NCBI RefSeq assembly: GCF_902804475.1
Contig: NZ_CADCSU010000061.1
Coordinates: 1 to 52,147, forward strand
DNA length: 52,147 nucleotides
Origin: Flavobacterium bizetiae
Lineage (GTDB): Bacteria; Bacteroidota; Bacteroidia; Flavobacteriales; Flavobacteriaceae
Reading direction: 5' to 3'
The stretch's first letter is position 1, and each line of letters begins with the position of its first letter. Under the pieces are notes generated by a model that was given only the letters and a program-made list of their open reading frames with translations, was not told the DNA's origin and ran no database searches. The position numbers and the translations under genes were made by a program. Shown here one piece after another: positions 41,636 through 49,744 of the stretch.

Positions 41636-41789
41636 TGTGCCTTTAGGCATTAAATATTGGTAGAAAAAAGGAAGAGAAATAAATTTAGCGTGCCGTAGGT
41701 ACGTAATAGTTATCGTTATGTTGCGTACCTACGGCACGCTTGCATAATACGAACATAATTTCTACCAATATTTAATGCCTAAAGGCACA
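41636..41789. mobile_element. MITE-like element with perfect 31-bp inverted ends
   Basis: Arms 41636-41666 and 41759-41789 (beginning TGTGCCTTTAGGCATTAAAT) are perfect inverted repeats of 31 bp. Inside is a second perfect pair, AGCGTGCCGTAGGTACG (41687-41703) against 41724-41740. The 154-bp unit is non-coding. It lies between the divergently placed ends of the nitrilase promoter and AraC stop. Likely a non-autonomous repeat family member. Confidence 0.6.
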
Positions 41790-41819
41790 AATTGCAAACT
41801 TTCAACTTTTAATTTGGCA

Positions 41820-42638
41820 TTATAATGCTGGAGAAGTTTTGATGAGGTTATTGGTTAGTTTTCCGGAACTAAATAAATATTCTTTAGGAGTTATTCCGGT
41901 ATGTTTTTTAAATTCTTTTATCAAATGAGATTGATCCGAAAATCCAGCATCATAACAAATTGATGTTAGATTGCCATCATTAGATTTATTTTTAAGTAGT
42001 TTTAAGAAATGATGTAGCCTTATAACGTTGCCAAATTTTTTCGGGTTTAACCCGATGCATTCTTTGAACTTTCTTTCGAGATGTCTTTCGGTATAACCGG
42101 TATAATCTACCAATTGTTTTAAGGTAAAATCTCCTTTGTTGGCAATAATAAAATCTAAAGAATGATCGATTATGAACTGATTTGAATTTGGTTTTGCAGC
42201 GATTAAAGTGCTGAAAAAATGATTTAAAAGCGCTACCCTTCCCTGATTATTTTGTTCTGATAATTTTTCCTGAAGTTTGTCCATTTTTTGACCAAATACA
42301 TCTTCAACAGGAATTATAGCATCCTGAAATTCATGAGCAGGAATTCCAAGTAATTGATGAATTCCGTTGGGTTGAAAAACGATAATAATCAAAGATATTT
42401 CATTATCAGAATAAATATCTTTAAAACCGTTAAGTTGTCCGTATAAAAAAGAATCGGGCAAATAATTCTTTATTTTATAATTGTCAAGACCGGAAATAAG
42501 TTTATTTTTTAGAGAAAAGACAACACCGGTATTACCATCAGAAAACAAACGAAGTTTTTGTATAGCCGTTGCTGTATTATCTAAAAAAAGATAATGTTTT
42601 ATGTAGGGAGCTAATTCTTTTGGTGGTGAAACTTGCAT
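41820..42638 (-). CDS. AraC-family transcriptional regulator
   Basis: 272 residues. The N-terminal sensing domain (about 1-150) starts MQVSPPKELAPYIKHYLFLD, as in cupin-like AraC regulators. The C-terminal double helix-turn-helix covers about 170-262 (FTLKQLVDYTGYTERHLERKFKECIGLNPKKF, then SICYDAGFSDQSHLIKEFKKHTGITPKEYL). It is encoded 15 bases after the isochorismatase pseudogene on the same strand, so the pair was an operon and the regulator may have controlled it. Confidence 0.92.
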   Translation of the reverse strand: MQVSPPKELAPYIKHYLFLDNTATAIQKLRLFSDGNTGVVFSLKNKLISGLDNYKIKNYLPDSFLYGQLNGFKDIYSDNEISLIIIVFQPNGIHQLLGIPAHEFQDAIIPVEDVFGQKMDKLQEKLSEQNNQGRVALLNHFFSTLIAAKPNSNQFIIDHSLDFIIANKGDFTLKQLVDYTGYTERHLERKFKECIGLNPKKFGNVIRLHHFLKLLKNKSNDGNLTSICYDAGFSDQSHLIKEFKKHTGITPKEYLFSSGKLTNNLIKTSPAL

Positions 42639-42653
42639 GGGTTTACAACTTAT

Positions 42654-43199
42654 TTAAGCAAAATTATAAAGATCATTATTGATTGTTGCGCCTTTGTTTT
42701 CTAAATCGGCTAACATTTCTTCTTTTCGATATTGTACATCGTCTCCGGTAGCTATAAGCTCTGTTAAAAGTACTACTTCATAACCTGATTCTAATGCATC
42801 AATAGCGGTTTTTTTGATGCAATATTCGGCTAAAAAGCCACACAATAAAAGCTTTTGAATTTGATTGTCTTTCAGAAAGTTTTTAAATTCTTGAGATGAA
42901 AAACTACTATGTTGTGTTTTTGAAATTAGTTGAAAAGAAGTATCAAAATCAAGATCGATTTCATGACCTTTTGTACTTTCGATGCACATCGAAATTCCAG
43001 CTCCGAATTGATCCTTTTGATAATTAGAATAAATAATGACAAATCGATTTTGGTCTAGTTGTTTCGTTAGTTCATTTATTCTGGCTTTTACTTCTTGTAT
43101 TTGATTAATGCGATGATTTTTCGCGTAAGCGCCCTAAATATCAGTAAAGTCTTTTTGTGGATCTATGATTACGAGTAATTCTTCGGCGGCTAATTTCAT
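42654..43199 (-). pseudogene. Isochorismatase/nicotinamidase-like hydrolase, interrupted by one TAG
   Basis: Reading from ATG 43199 the frame is open for 182 codons apart from a single TAG at codon 22 (plus-strand 43134-43136). The triad of the family is otherwise present: D13 in VIIDPQKDF, K94 in ISKTQHSSF and C127 in CGFLAEYCIKKTA. There is no frameshift and codon use is normal, so the loss is recent, or the base is a sequencing error. Restart at the Met at codon 71 would lack the catalytic Asp. AraC follows 15 bases downstream. Confidence 0.85.
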
Positions 43200-43296
43200 G
43201 GACTATTTTAATCTGCTTTTATGGAGTTGGAGTGAAGAACTGGCTTTTAGCAAAATTAAGTATATTTTTCCTGAAAAACCGAAAATTTCTAATTTA

Positions 43297-43362
43297 GCCC
43301 CGATAGCAGCGATATCCTCTATTGGTGGGGTTCACCAATAGAGATATAGTGAATAGCGGGAC
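43297..43362. repeat. Dispersed CCCCGATAGCAGCG-type hairpin
   Basis: TAGCCCCGATAGCAGCG, then CTCTATTGGT / ACCAATAGAG arms around GGGGTTC, closing TAGTGAATAGCGGG. Related in layout to the element at 26879. The rest of 43200-43399 shows no gene. Confidence 0.5.
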
Positions 43363-43399
43363 ATTTGGTCTTTTGAAAACTGATGTTGTGCTTCTAAAA

Positions 43400-44167
43400 T
43401 TAATCCTGCAAAATCATTTTTACTTTTGGAAGAATACGATCTGTAAAAAGTTTATAGGCTAATTCTGAAGGATGTAATCCATCTGACGCTACGAGGTTTT
43501 TATTGCTGAGTCCCTGGCGGGTGATGTCTGTAATCGAAACAAAACTGACCCCGTTGTTGATGCAGGTATTTTCGGCAAAAGTATTGTATTGCTCTATTTC
43601 GTCTGAGATTTTTGTGCGGTTTGCCTGGCTATAACCGGAAGCAAAAGGTGTGTAGGCATAATCAGGAATCGATAATACCAGTACATTTTTTTTATCGCCT
43701 TTGGCTAATGCAATTGCTTTATTTAGTAATTGAGGGAATTCTTTTTGATAAAGCGAAAAATCACGTTGTTGATATTGATTATTTACTCCAATTAGTAATG
43801 TAACCAAATCGTAATTAGCATCCGGATTTTCATTATTTATTGCTGAAATTAGATCTGAAGTTGTCCAGCCTGTTCTGGCAATTACTTTTAATGAAAAGTC
43901 GGTTTGGGGATAAGTTGTCTTTAAAATTGCTTTTAATTGTTCAGGATAACGGCAAGTTTCGCAAACACTTTGACCAATGGTGTAGCTGTCGCCCAGAGCT
44001 AAATAGCTTATGGAATTGGCAATTGGAGTTGTAGGGTTTTCTGTTACAGGTGGTACTATTACGGGTAATGTTGTAACGGGGTTTTTTGAAGCTGAATCGT
44101 CAGAACTGCAGCTTAAAAGAAATATAGAGAGGATAACAATAACTATTTGTTTGCAATGTGATTTCAT
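43400..44167 (-). CDS. SGNH/GDSL-family hydrolase lipoprotein
   Basis: 255 residues. Lipoprotein signal MKSHCKQIVIVILSIFLLSC (Cys 20) and a Pro/Thr-rich linker. The SGNH blocks are complete: block I GDSYTIGQ (Ser nucleophile), block II Gly in RTGWTTSDL, block III LIGVNNQYQ (Asn), block V DGLHPSELAY (Asp and His). It is an esterase or lipase acting in the periplasm or at the cell surface. The CETCRYPEQL segment near the active site may form a disulfide. Monocistronic. Confidence 0.92.
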   Translation of the reverse strand: MKSHCKQIVIVILSIFLLSCSSDDSASKNPVTTLPVIVPPVTENPTTPIANSISYLALGDSYTIGQSVCETCRYPEQLKAILKTTYPQTDFSLKVIARTGWTTSDLISAINNENPDANYDLVTLLIGVNNQYQQRDFSLYQKEFPQLLNKAIALAKGDKKNVLVLSIPDYAYTPFASGYSQANRTKISDEIEQYNTFAENTCINNGVSFVSITDITRQGLSNKNLVASDGLHPSELAYKLFTDRILPKVKMILQD

Positions 44168-44234
44168 AATTTGGATAAATTAAGTTTCGTGTCATTTTAA
44201 ACAAATAGTTACGTTATATAAGGTGTTTTGGTTT

Positions 44235-45017
44235 TTAGACCATTTCGGCTTTCATCACGATTTCTTCTTCGATCGCATTCCAAAGTCCGATTCGTTTTTC
44301 TAATGCAAGGATTGAAATTTCTTCGACTTCTTTCCATTTTTGGGCATCATCTTCACATAAATCAGTAATCATTTGCATTGCCATTGGGCCGTGTTCATCG
44401 GCATCCAATTCTATATGTCTTTCGAAATAATAAAGCAATTTGCTTAAATCAGTTTCAGGAAGATTTTTTTGAAAGTTTTTTAGGATTGCTGTAAACATAC
44501 TTGGTATTAAATCTTCTCTTCCAAAAGTAAATGCTGCGGCAATTTCATGTGGTTTTCCTTCTTCGATCACTCTAAAAGTAAAATCTAAAAAAGCTTTTGT
44601 ATCCGGATGCAAGGCACTTTGTTTGATCGCAACGAATATATTATGAAGCGAATTTACTTCAGACAAAAAGGTATTGATTCCGCTTGTATCAGCACCACAA
44701 TCTTCCATGGCTTCGATATACATTTCATAATGACTTTGTCTTCTTCCGTCGATGCTTAGATCCGTTTCTTCGGCAAGAACAATTTCGTTGATTAAATATC
44801 TTGTTTCAGGATTTTTTGTAGCAAACCAAGGTGTTGTAGTACAAGTAAGTTTGGCCTGTAATGCTTTTAATAATGACATAAAATCCCAAACCGCAAAAAC
44901 GTGGCTTTCTAAGAAACTATGTAAGTCATCGATGCTTTGAATTTTATTGTATAAAGAATGTTGTAAAAGTTGATCTTTTTGAGGTTGAATGCTATTGTGG
45001 ATAGTTTCAATATTCAT
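44235..45017 (-). CDS. DUF3050-like protein (heme-oxygenase-like fold)
   Basis: 260 residues, no signal peptide. The opening QPQKDQLLQHSLYNKIQSI and the segment SFLESHVFAVWDFMSLLKALQ are what I recall of the DUF3050 family. Conserved acidic and His residues recur on helices (EIVLAEETDLS, KPHEIAAAFTFGRED, ERHIELDADEHGP), a pattern that in heme-oxygenase-like diiron proteins binds iron. No biochemical role is established. It lies after the acyl-CoA dehydrogenase, but a terminator separates them. Confidence 0.82.
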   Translation of the reverse strand: MNIETIHNSIQPQKDQLLQHSLYNKIQSIDDLHSFLESHVFAVWDFMSLLKALQAKLTCTTTPWFATKNPETRYLINEIVLAEETDLSIDGRRQSHYEMYIEAMEDCGADTSGINTFLSEVNSLHNIFVAIKQSALHPDTKAFLDFTFRVIEEGKPHEIAAAFTFGREDLIPSMFTAILKNFQKNLPETDLSKLLYYFERHIELDADEHGPMAMQMITDLCEDDAQKWKEVEEISILALEKRIGLWNAIEEEIVMKAEMV

Positions 45018-45040
45018 TTTCGTAAATTTTTTGCAAAGAT

Positions 45041-45073
45041 AAAAAGCTTCCCGGTTAGAAGAAGCTTTTTATA
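45041..45073 (-). terminator. Terminator of the acyl-CoA dehydrogenase gene
   Basis: AAAAAGCTTC (45041-45050) and GAAGCTTTTT (45061-45070) form a 10-bp stem with loop CCGGTTAGAA and an A-run on the plus strand serving as the U-tract for minus transcripts. Confidence 0.8.
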
Positions 45074-45104
45074 TTGTTTTTGTATATATTTTAATAGTTG
45101 TTTA

Positions 45105-46283
45105 CTATTTAAAAGCTGGAATTCCAGTTACATCCATTCCGGTTATCAATAAATGAATGTCGTGTGTTCCTTCATAAGTAATAACACTTTCGAGATTCAT
45201 CATATGGCGCATAATCGAATATTCGCCGGTAATCCCCATTCCGCCTAACATTTGTCTGGCTTCGCGAGCGATATGAATTGCCATATCGACATTATTACGT
45301 TTTGCCATCGAGATTTGAGCCGTTGTTGCTTTTCCTTCGTTTCTTAAAACGCCTAAACGCCAGGTTAATAATTGTGCTTTTGTGATTTCGGTAATCATTT
45401 CTGCCAGTTTTTTCTGTTGCAATTGCGTTCCGCCAATTGGTTTTCCAAACTGAATTCTTTCTTTAGCATATCTTAAAGCCGTATCATAACAATCCATGGC
45501 AGCACCAATTGCTCCCCATGCGATTCCGTATCTTGCTGAATCTAAACAACCAAGTGGTGCGCCTAAACCGGATTTATTAGGTAATAAGTTTTCTTTAGGA
45601 ACTTTTACGTTATCAAAAATTAATTCTCCTGTTGATGATGCACGAAGCGACCATTTATTATGAGTTTCCGGAGTTGTAAAACCTTCCATACCGCGTTCTA
45701 CGATTAATCCGTGAATTCTCCCTGATTCGTCTTTTGCCCAAACTACAGCAATATCAGCAAAAGGGGCATTCGAGATCCACATTTTGGCACCATTTAAAAG
45801 GTAATGATCTCCTTTGTCTTTAAAATTGGTAATCATACTTCCGGGATCAGAACCATGATCTGGTTCTGTAAGTCCAAAACAGCCCATGAATTCTCCTGTA
45901 GCCAGTTTTGGTAAATATTTCATGCGTTGTTCTTCGGTTCCGTATTTCCAGATAGGGTACATTACTAAGGAAGACTGAACAGATGAGGTTGATCTTACGC
46001 CAGAGTCTCCACGTTCGATTTCCTGCATGATTAAACCGTATGAAATTTGGTCTAATCCTGCACCTCCATATTCAACCGGAATATAAGGGCCAAAACCACC
46101 AATTTCTCCAAGTCCTTTAATAATTTGTTTTGGAAATTCTGCTTTTTGAGCATATTCTTCTATAATAGGAGAAACTTCTCTTTTTACCCAGGCACGAGCT
46201 GATTCGCGAACTAATTTATGCTCGTCTGTTAATAGATCGTCTAGGTTATAATAATCTGGAGCTTGAAATAAATCTGGTTTCAT
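45105..46283 (-). CDS. gcdH: Acyl-CoA dehydrogenase, glutaryl-CoA dehydrogenase type
   Basis: 392 residues. FAD enzyme with the helical N-domain, the beta-domain pattern GCFGLTEPDHGSDPGSM (about 133-149) and a C-domain with the catalytic base region YEGTHDIHLLITGMDVTG. The sequences RSTSSVQSSLVMYPI and EPDHGSDP are characteristic of glutaryl-CoA dehydrogenases, which oxidise and decarboxylate glutaryl-CoA to crotonyl-CoA in lysine and tryptophan breakdown. Substrate assignment is by resemblance. Monocistronic with its own terminator. Confidence 0.9.
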   Translation of the reverse strand: MKPDLFQAPDYYNLDDLLTDEHKLVRESARAWVKREVSPIIEEYAQKAEFPKQIIKGLGEIGGFGPYIPVEYGGAGLDQISYGLIMQEIERGDSGVRSTSSVQSSLVMYPIWKYGTEEQRMKYLPKLATGEFMGCFGLTEPDHGSDPGSMITNFKDKGDHYLLNGAKMWISNAPFADIAVVWAKDESGRIHGLIVERGMEGFTTPETHNKWSLRASSTGELIFDNVKVPKENLLPNKSGLGAPLGCLDSARYGIAWGAIGAAMDCYDTALRYAKERIQFGKPIGGTQLQQKKLAEMITEITKAQLLTWRLGVLRNEGKATTAQISMAKRNNVDMAIHIAREARQMLGGMGITGEYSIMRHMMNLESVITYEGTHDIHLLITGMDVTGIPAFK

Positions 46284-46451
46284 TTGTGATAGTTTTTACA
46301 AAAACAAATTTACGTAATAAAAATATAACAAAACAATGTTAAATTGTTATATTTTTAGAAGACTAAAAGAAGAAAATTAGTATAAACCTTAATTAATTTT
46401 AGTTTATTGAAAATTTATAAGCTATTTTTGAGATTCCAAAAAACAAATTTA

Positions 46452-48212
46452 ATGAGGCTGATCATCTCTTTTTTACTTTTTTTTGTTCTGAATACGGCAG
46501 TTTCTCAACAGAAAAATGCTTTAACAGAACAAGAGTACTTATTATTGAAGGATAAAATAAGACTAACTGCAAATGCTAATGTAGATAGTGCTATAGTATT
46601 TGCTAATCAAATGGTAAAATCTAACAACAATAAACATTTGGCTTTTGCAAATGGAGCGTTGTCTTATTTAATTCAGTTAAAAGGTAATTCAGCCAAATCT
46701 AAAGAAAAATATCAGCTTGCATTAAAGTACCTGGACAAAATGCCTGATGACCGGGATAAAAAACAGCTGAGGTCCATTTTATACAATTATAATGGTTTGT
46801 CCGAATGGAAAAGAGGAAATTTTAGTGGAGCAATCGAAAGCTATCAGCAAGGGATGAAACTTTCTGTAGAAATTGGAGATATTATTCAGATTGTAAAATT
46901 TAAAAATAATATTGCTTCGATAAATGTAGCAGTTGGTAATTATCGATTGGCTATAAAAGATTTAAGGCAGCTCAATGATTTTGTAGATAAAAATGAAGGT
47001 GTTTATACCAAAGAGCAATATTTAAATAACAAAAGTAATATCAACATTAGTTTAGCGGGTTCATATGAAGCTTATTATATGAAAGATGCTAAGAGTAAAA
47101 TGTTATTAGATTCTGCCGAATATTTTTATAAAAAAACAGTAAGTTATTCTCAAAATTTCCCTGATAATAAGATTGTCGCAAAATTAAGTCTGGGTAATAT
47201 TTATAGTTGGCAAAAAGATTATGCAAATGCTGAAAAAACCTACTACGACATTGTTTTTTTAGCGAATCAAAATAATATGCCTGAAATATTATGTACAGCA
47301 AATTATAATTTAGGAGACCTTCATTATACAACCAAAAAATACGATAAGGCTTTAGTGTTTTTTAAAAAATCAGATTCAATAGGGGAACATACCAAAACGA
47401 ATCAGATAGATTATCTAAAATCAAATTATTACCAGGCAAAAATTTATAACATTCTAAAAGAACCTGAACTTGCTTACAAACATTCGAAAATTTATCTGGA
47501 TAATTACGAAAAGTCAGAGTCAAAATTAAACGACGAAATTCTCGAAGTCAATTATAAATTAGGTGTAGGAGATCTGACGAATGAAATGGTCACCATTCAG
47601 GAAAAATATAAATATGATGTTTTTCTAAATAAAGCATTGAAAGTTTTTTACGTTGTTTTATTTGTCGCTATTGTTTTTTTATTAATTAAAAACATAAGAG
47701 ATAAAAATAAGGCGCATAAAAAGATGAATGATTTAATAGAGGAATTTAAAGCTAACTTAGAAAAGAAAGCAAATGCTCCTGAGCAAGAACAGGTACAAGA
47801 AATAGAAGAAGTTTTCGAGCAGGAAGAGATTTTACTCAAGAAAGAAAATGCCAATTTGAGTATCGATGAAGCTAAAGAAAACAAAATAGTCGAAAAATTA
47901 CTGGCTCTAGAAAGTAAACACGAATATCTTAATGCCGATTTTACTCTACCATATGTTGCAAAGAAAATAAAAACAAATACCACTTATTTATCTTATGTGG
48001 TAAACAAACGATTTGGTAAATCTTTTGGTGAATATTCTAACGAACTCAAGATCAATTATGTGATTAACGAAATGATTACCAATCATATGTATCGTAAATA
48101 TTCGACCCAGGCAATTGCAGAAAGTGTCGGATTTAAAAATGCGGTTTCATTTGCTAAATCATTTCGCAAAAGAACTGGAGTATCTCCAGCTCAATTTGCG
48201 AATAATATTTAA
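46452..48212 (+). CDS. TPR-AraC membrane transcriptional regulator
   Basis: 586 residues from ATG 46452 (MRLIISFLLFFVLNT); an in-frame TTG 15 codons earlier would put a basic stretch before the signal peptide. The order is signal peptide, periplasmic TPR array (about 25-390; for example GNFSGAIESYQQGMKLSVE), a membrane helix near 398-418 (VFYVVLFVAIVFLLI), a charged coiled linker (about 425-490), and a C-terminal AraC-type DNA-binding domain (about 490-583; LPYVAKKIKTNTTYLSYVVNKRFGK, then AIAESVGFKNAVSFAKSF). A one-component regulator that senses outside the cytoplasm. It is convergent with the peptide genes. Confidence 0.9.
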   Translation: MRLIISFLLFFVLNTAVSQQKNALTEQEYLLLKDKIRLTANANVDSAIVFANQMVKSNNNKHLAFANGALSYLIQLKGNSAKSKEKYQLALKYLDKMPDDRDKKQLRSILYNYNGLSEWKRGNFSGAIESYQQGMKLSVEIGDIIQIVKFKNNIASINVAVGNYRLAIKDLRQLNDFVDKNEGVYTKEQYLNNKSNINISLAGSYEAYYMKDAKSKMLLDSAEYFYKKTVSYSQNFPDNKIVAKLSLGNIYSWQKDYANAEKTYYDIVFLANQNNMPEILCTANYNLGDLHYTTKKYDKALVFFKKSDSIGEHTKTNQIDYLKSNYYQAKIYNILKEPELAYKHSKIYLDNYEKSESKLNDEILEVNYKLGVGDLTNEMVTIQEKYKYDVFLNKALKVFYVVLFVAIVFLLIKNIRDKNKAHKKMNDLIEEFKANLEKKANAPEQEQVQEIEEVFEQEEILLKKENANLSIDEAKENKIVEKLLALESKHEYLNADFTLPYVAKKIKTNTTYLSYVVNKRFGKSFGEYSNELKINYVINEMITNHMYRKYSTQAIAESVGFKNAVSFAKSFRKRTGVSPAQFANNI

Positions 48213-48215
48213 TAC

Positions 48216-48250
48216 ATCATAGAATACTTTTTTTTGACTAATTCTATGAT
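48216..48250. terminator. Hairpin between TPR-AraC gene and peptide array
   Basis: ATCATAGAAT (48216-48225) and ATTCTATGAT (48241-48250) are a perfect 10-bp stem with a T-rich loop. It can end the TPR-AraC transcript and the convergent peptide transcripts. The following 120 bases hold no gene. Confidence 0.6.
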
Positions 48251-48370
48251 AGTTCCTTTTCATCCTTGATTTGATGAATTGGCAGAATTGCATTTTAATA
48301 AACTGTTTATTGATTTAGAGATTCTTAATTTGAAAATCTTTAATTCAAAATTTTAATTTCTAAAATATTT

Positions 48371-48505
48371 TTACAATCTCGTGTTCCCTTTTCCGTCACC
48401 TTTATTTGGATCAATCGGATCATCACCGCCTGAAATTGTTTTTTGTTGTTTTTTAGATAATTTTACAGTTTCAAAATCGCTGATGTTTAATTTTATATTT
48501 GCCAT
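48371..48505 (-). CDS. GG-leader secreted peptide 1
   Basis: 44 residues. Leader of 27 residues, MANIKLNISDFETVKLSKKQ then QKTISGG, ending in the double glycine at 26-27 that C39-type export peptidases cut. The core is DDPIDPNKGDGKGNTRL (17 residues), without Cys or Trp. The leader has the LSKxQQKxIxGG pattern of Gly-Gly leaders. It is closest to peptide 4 (both begin MAN and have ETxKLSKKQQKTI). It is the last of five tandem paralogs. Confidence 0.85.
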   Translation of the reverse strand: MANIKLNISDFETVKLSKKQQKTISGGDDPIDPNKGDGKGNTRL

Positions 48506-48563
48506 TTTTTTATTTTTTAATAATTAAATTTTTTATGTGAAGTTTAAATTGATAGACCGCTAA

Positions 48564-48722
48564 TTAAGGTTTTGGAAATTCATTTCTAGCAGTGCTTTCT
48601 ACAGTATTCCCTTTTCCATCTCCTTTATTTGGATCAACGTCACCGCCTGAAACTGTTTTTTGTTGATTTTTAGATAATTTTTCTGTTTGAAAATCGCCGA
48701 TATTTAATTTAGTATTTTTCAT
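48564..48722 (-). CDS. GG-leader secreted peptide 2
   Basis: 52 residues, the longest of the five. Leader MKNTKLNIGDFQTEKLSKNQ then QKTVSGG (Gly-Gly at 26-27). The core is DVDPNKGDGKGNT followed by a longer tail VESTARNEFPKP, so 25 residues after cleavage. It pairs with peptide 3 in leader and in upstream DNA, which points to a recent duplication. The tail is the most divergent part of the family and could carry specificity. Confidence 0.85.
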   Translation of the reverse strand: MKNTKLNIGDFQTEKLSKNQQKTVSGGDVDPNKGDGKGNTVESTARNEFPKP

Positions 48723-48829
48723 TTTTAAATTTTTTGAGTTAATTTTTTTATGGATAGTTATAGTTGATATAATTTTTTTGGATGTTCTATATCCAAAATC
48801 TTAGATTTGAGGAAATTGACTTTTGATAT

Positions 48830-48973
48830 TTATTTAATAGGTACTATTGTATTTCCTTTTCCGTCACCTTTATTTGGATCAACCGGATCGTCGCCTCCTG
48901 AAACTGCTTTTTGTTGAGTTTTAGATAATTTTTCTGTTTGAAAATCGCTGATATTTAATTTAATATTTTTCAT
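48830..48973 (-). CDS. GG-leader secreted peptide 3
   Basis: 47 residues. Leader MKNIKLNISDFQTEKLSKTQ then QKAVSGG (Gly-Gly at 26-27); core DDPVDPNKGDGKGNTIVPIK, 20 residues. It shares with peptide 2 a block of 5'-flanking sequence (TTGAGTTAA, TATGGATAGTTATAGTTG on the plus strand). The core keeps the invariant DPNKGDGKGNT. Confidence 0.85.
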   Translation of the reverse strand: MKNIKLNISDFQTEKLSKTQQKAVSGGDDPVDPNKGDGKGNTIVPIK

Positions 48974-49083
48974 TTTTTAAGTCTTTTGAGTTAATTTTAA
49001 TATGGATAGTTATAGTTGGTGTAAATTTTTTTTGGAATATTTTTATCTAAAATCTTAAATTTTAAGAAATCGAATTTTGATGT

Positions 49084-49215
49084 TTATTTAGGTACAGTAT
49101 TACCTTTTCCGTCTCCTTTATTTGGATCAATGTCACCTCCCAAAATTGTTTTTTGTTGTTTTTTAGATAACTTTGCAGTTTCAAAATCGCTGATATTTAA
49201 TTTTAGATTTGCCAT
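49084..49215 (-). CDS. GG-leader secreted peptide 4
   Basis: 43 residues, the shortest. Leader MANLKLNISDFETAKLSKKQ then QKTILGG (Gly-Gly at 26-27; Leu instead of Ser before it); core DIDPNKGDGKGNTVPK, 16 residues. Sister of peptide 1 in its leader. Confidence 0.85.
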   Translation of the reverse strand: MANLKLNISDFETAKLSKKQQKTILGGDIDPNKGDGKGNTVPK

Positions 49216-49349
49216 TTTTTTCTTATTTATAGATTAATTATTGAGTTAAAAGTCGCTCTCAGATTAGGGGAACTTCATGTTATTTTTTAGATCTATTTTG
49301 TGAGAAAATAAACCGTTTTTATGTTTTATATTTTACTGCTAAAATATTT

Positions 49350-49484
49350 TTAAGATATCGTATTTCCCTTTCCATCTCCTTTATTTGGATCGACATAATC
49401 GTCACCTCCCTGAATAGTTTTTTGTTGGTTTTTAGATAATTTTTCTCTTTGAAAATCTGTTAATTTTAATGCCTGATTTGTCAT
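49350..49484 (-). CDS. GG-leader secreted peptide 5
   Basis: 44 residues, nearest the promoter and the most distinct leader: MTNQALKLTDFQREKLSKNQ then QKTIQGG (Gly-Gly at 26-27). Core DDYVDPNKGDGKGNTIS, 17 residues, with the only Tyr in the cores. Although its leader has drifted, the core motif DPNKGDGKGNT is unchanged, a sign that the mature peptide is under selection. A -7 box lies 30 bases upstream. Confidence 0.85.
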   Translation of the reverse strand: MTNQALKLTDFQREKLSKNQQKTIQGGDDYVDPNKGDGKGNTIS

Positions 49485-49513
49485 GTCGTTGAGTATTAGG
49501 GTTTATGATTTAT

Positions 49514-49521
49514 CAAAACTA
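49514..49521 (-). promoter_or_regulatory. Candidate -7 box for the peptide array
   Basis: The minus strand reads TAGTTTTG, a full match to TAnnTTTG, with transcription expected near 49507 and a leader of about 23 bases to peptide 5. A good TTG -33 element is not seen. The other peptide genes are 58 to 134 bases apart, so they may be read as one message or have weak promoters of their own. The rest of 49522-49744 is AT-rich divergent promoter sequence, including a near-consensus AATCTTTG before the fusion gene. Confidence 0.5.
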
Positions 49522-49744
49522 GACAAAAAGGAAAACCCTTAATCGAGATTCGGGTTTTGGAGGTTTTGAGCGAATTATAATCGATTTAACTTATTGTTAT
49601 TCAGTTATTTGAATGAATCATTCAGACTGCTATAATTTATAAATTGTATGTAGTATAATTGATAAAATGTTTGCCTCTAACGTTTTTTTTCGAATAAAAA
49701 CAACAATCTTTGTGTTGTAATTATGATTTTAAAGATTCGAAAAG

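Noticed and set aside
46407..46451. Upstream TTG start for the TPR-AraC regulator
   Set aside because: Adds a basic stretch in front of a good signal peptide; ATG 46452 is preferred.
48213..48370. Possible sixth, decayed copy of the GG-leader peptide gene
   Set aside because: No trace of the DPNKGDGKGNT coding pattern or a GG leader could be found in any frame.
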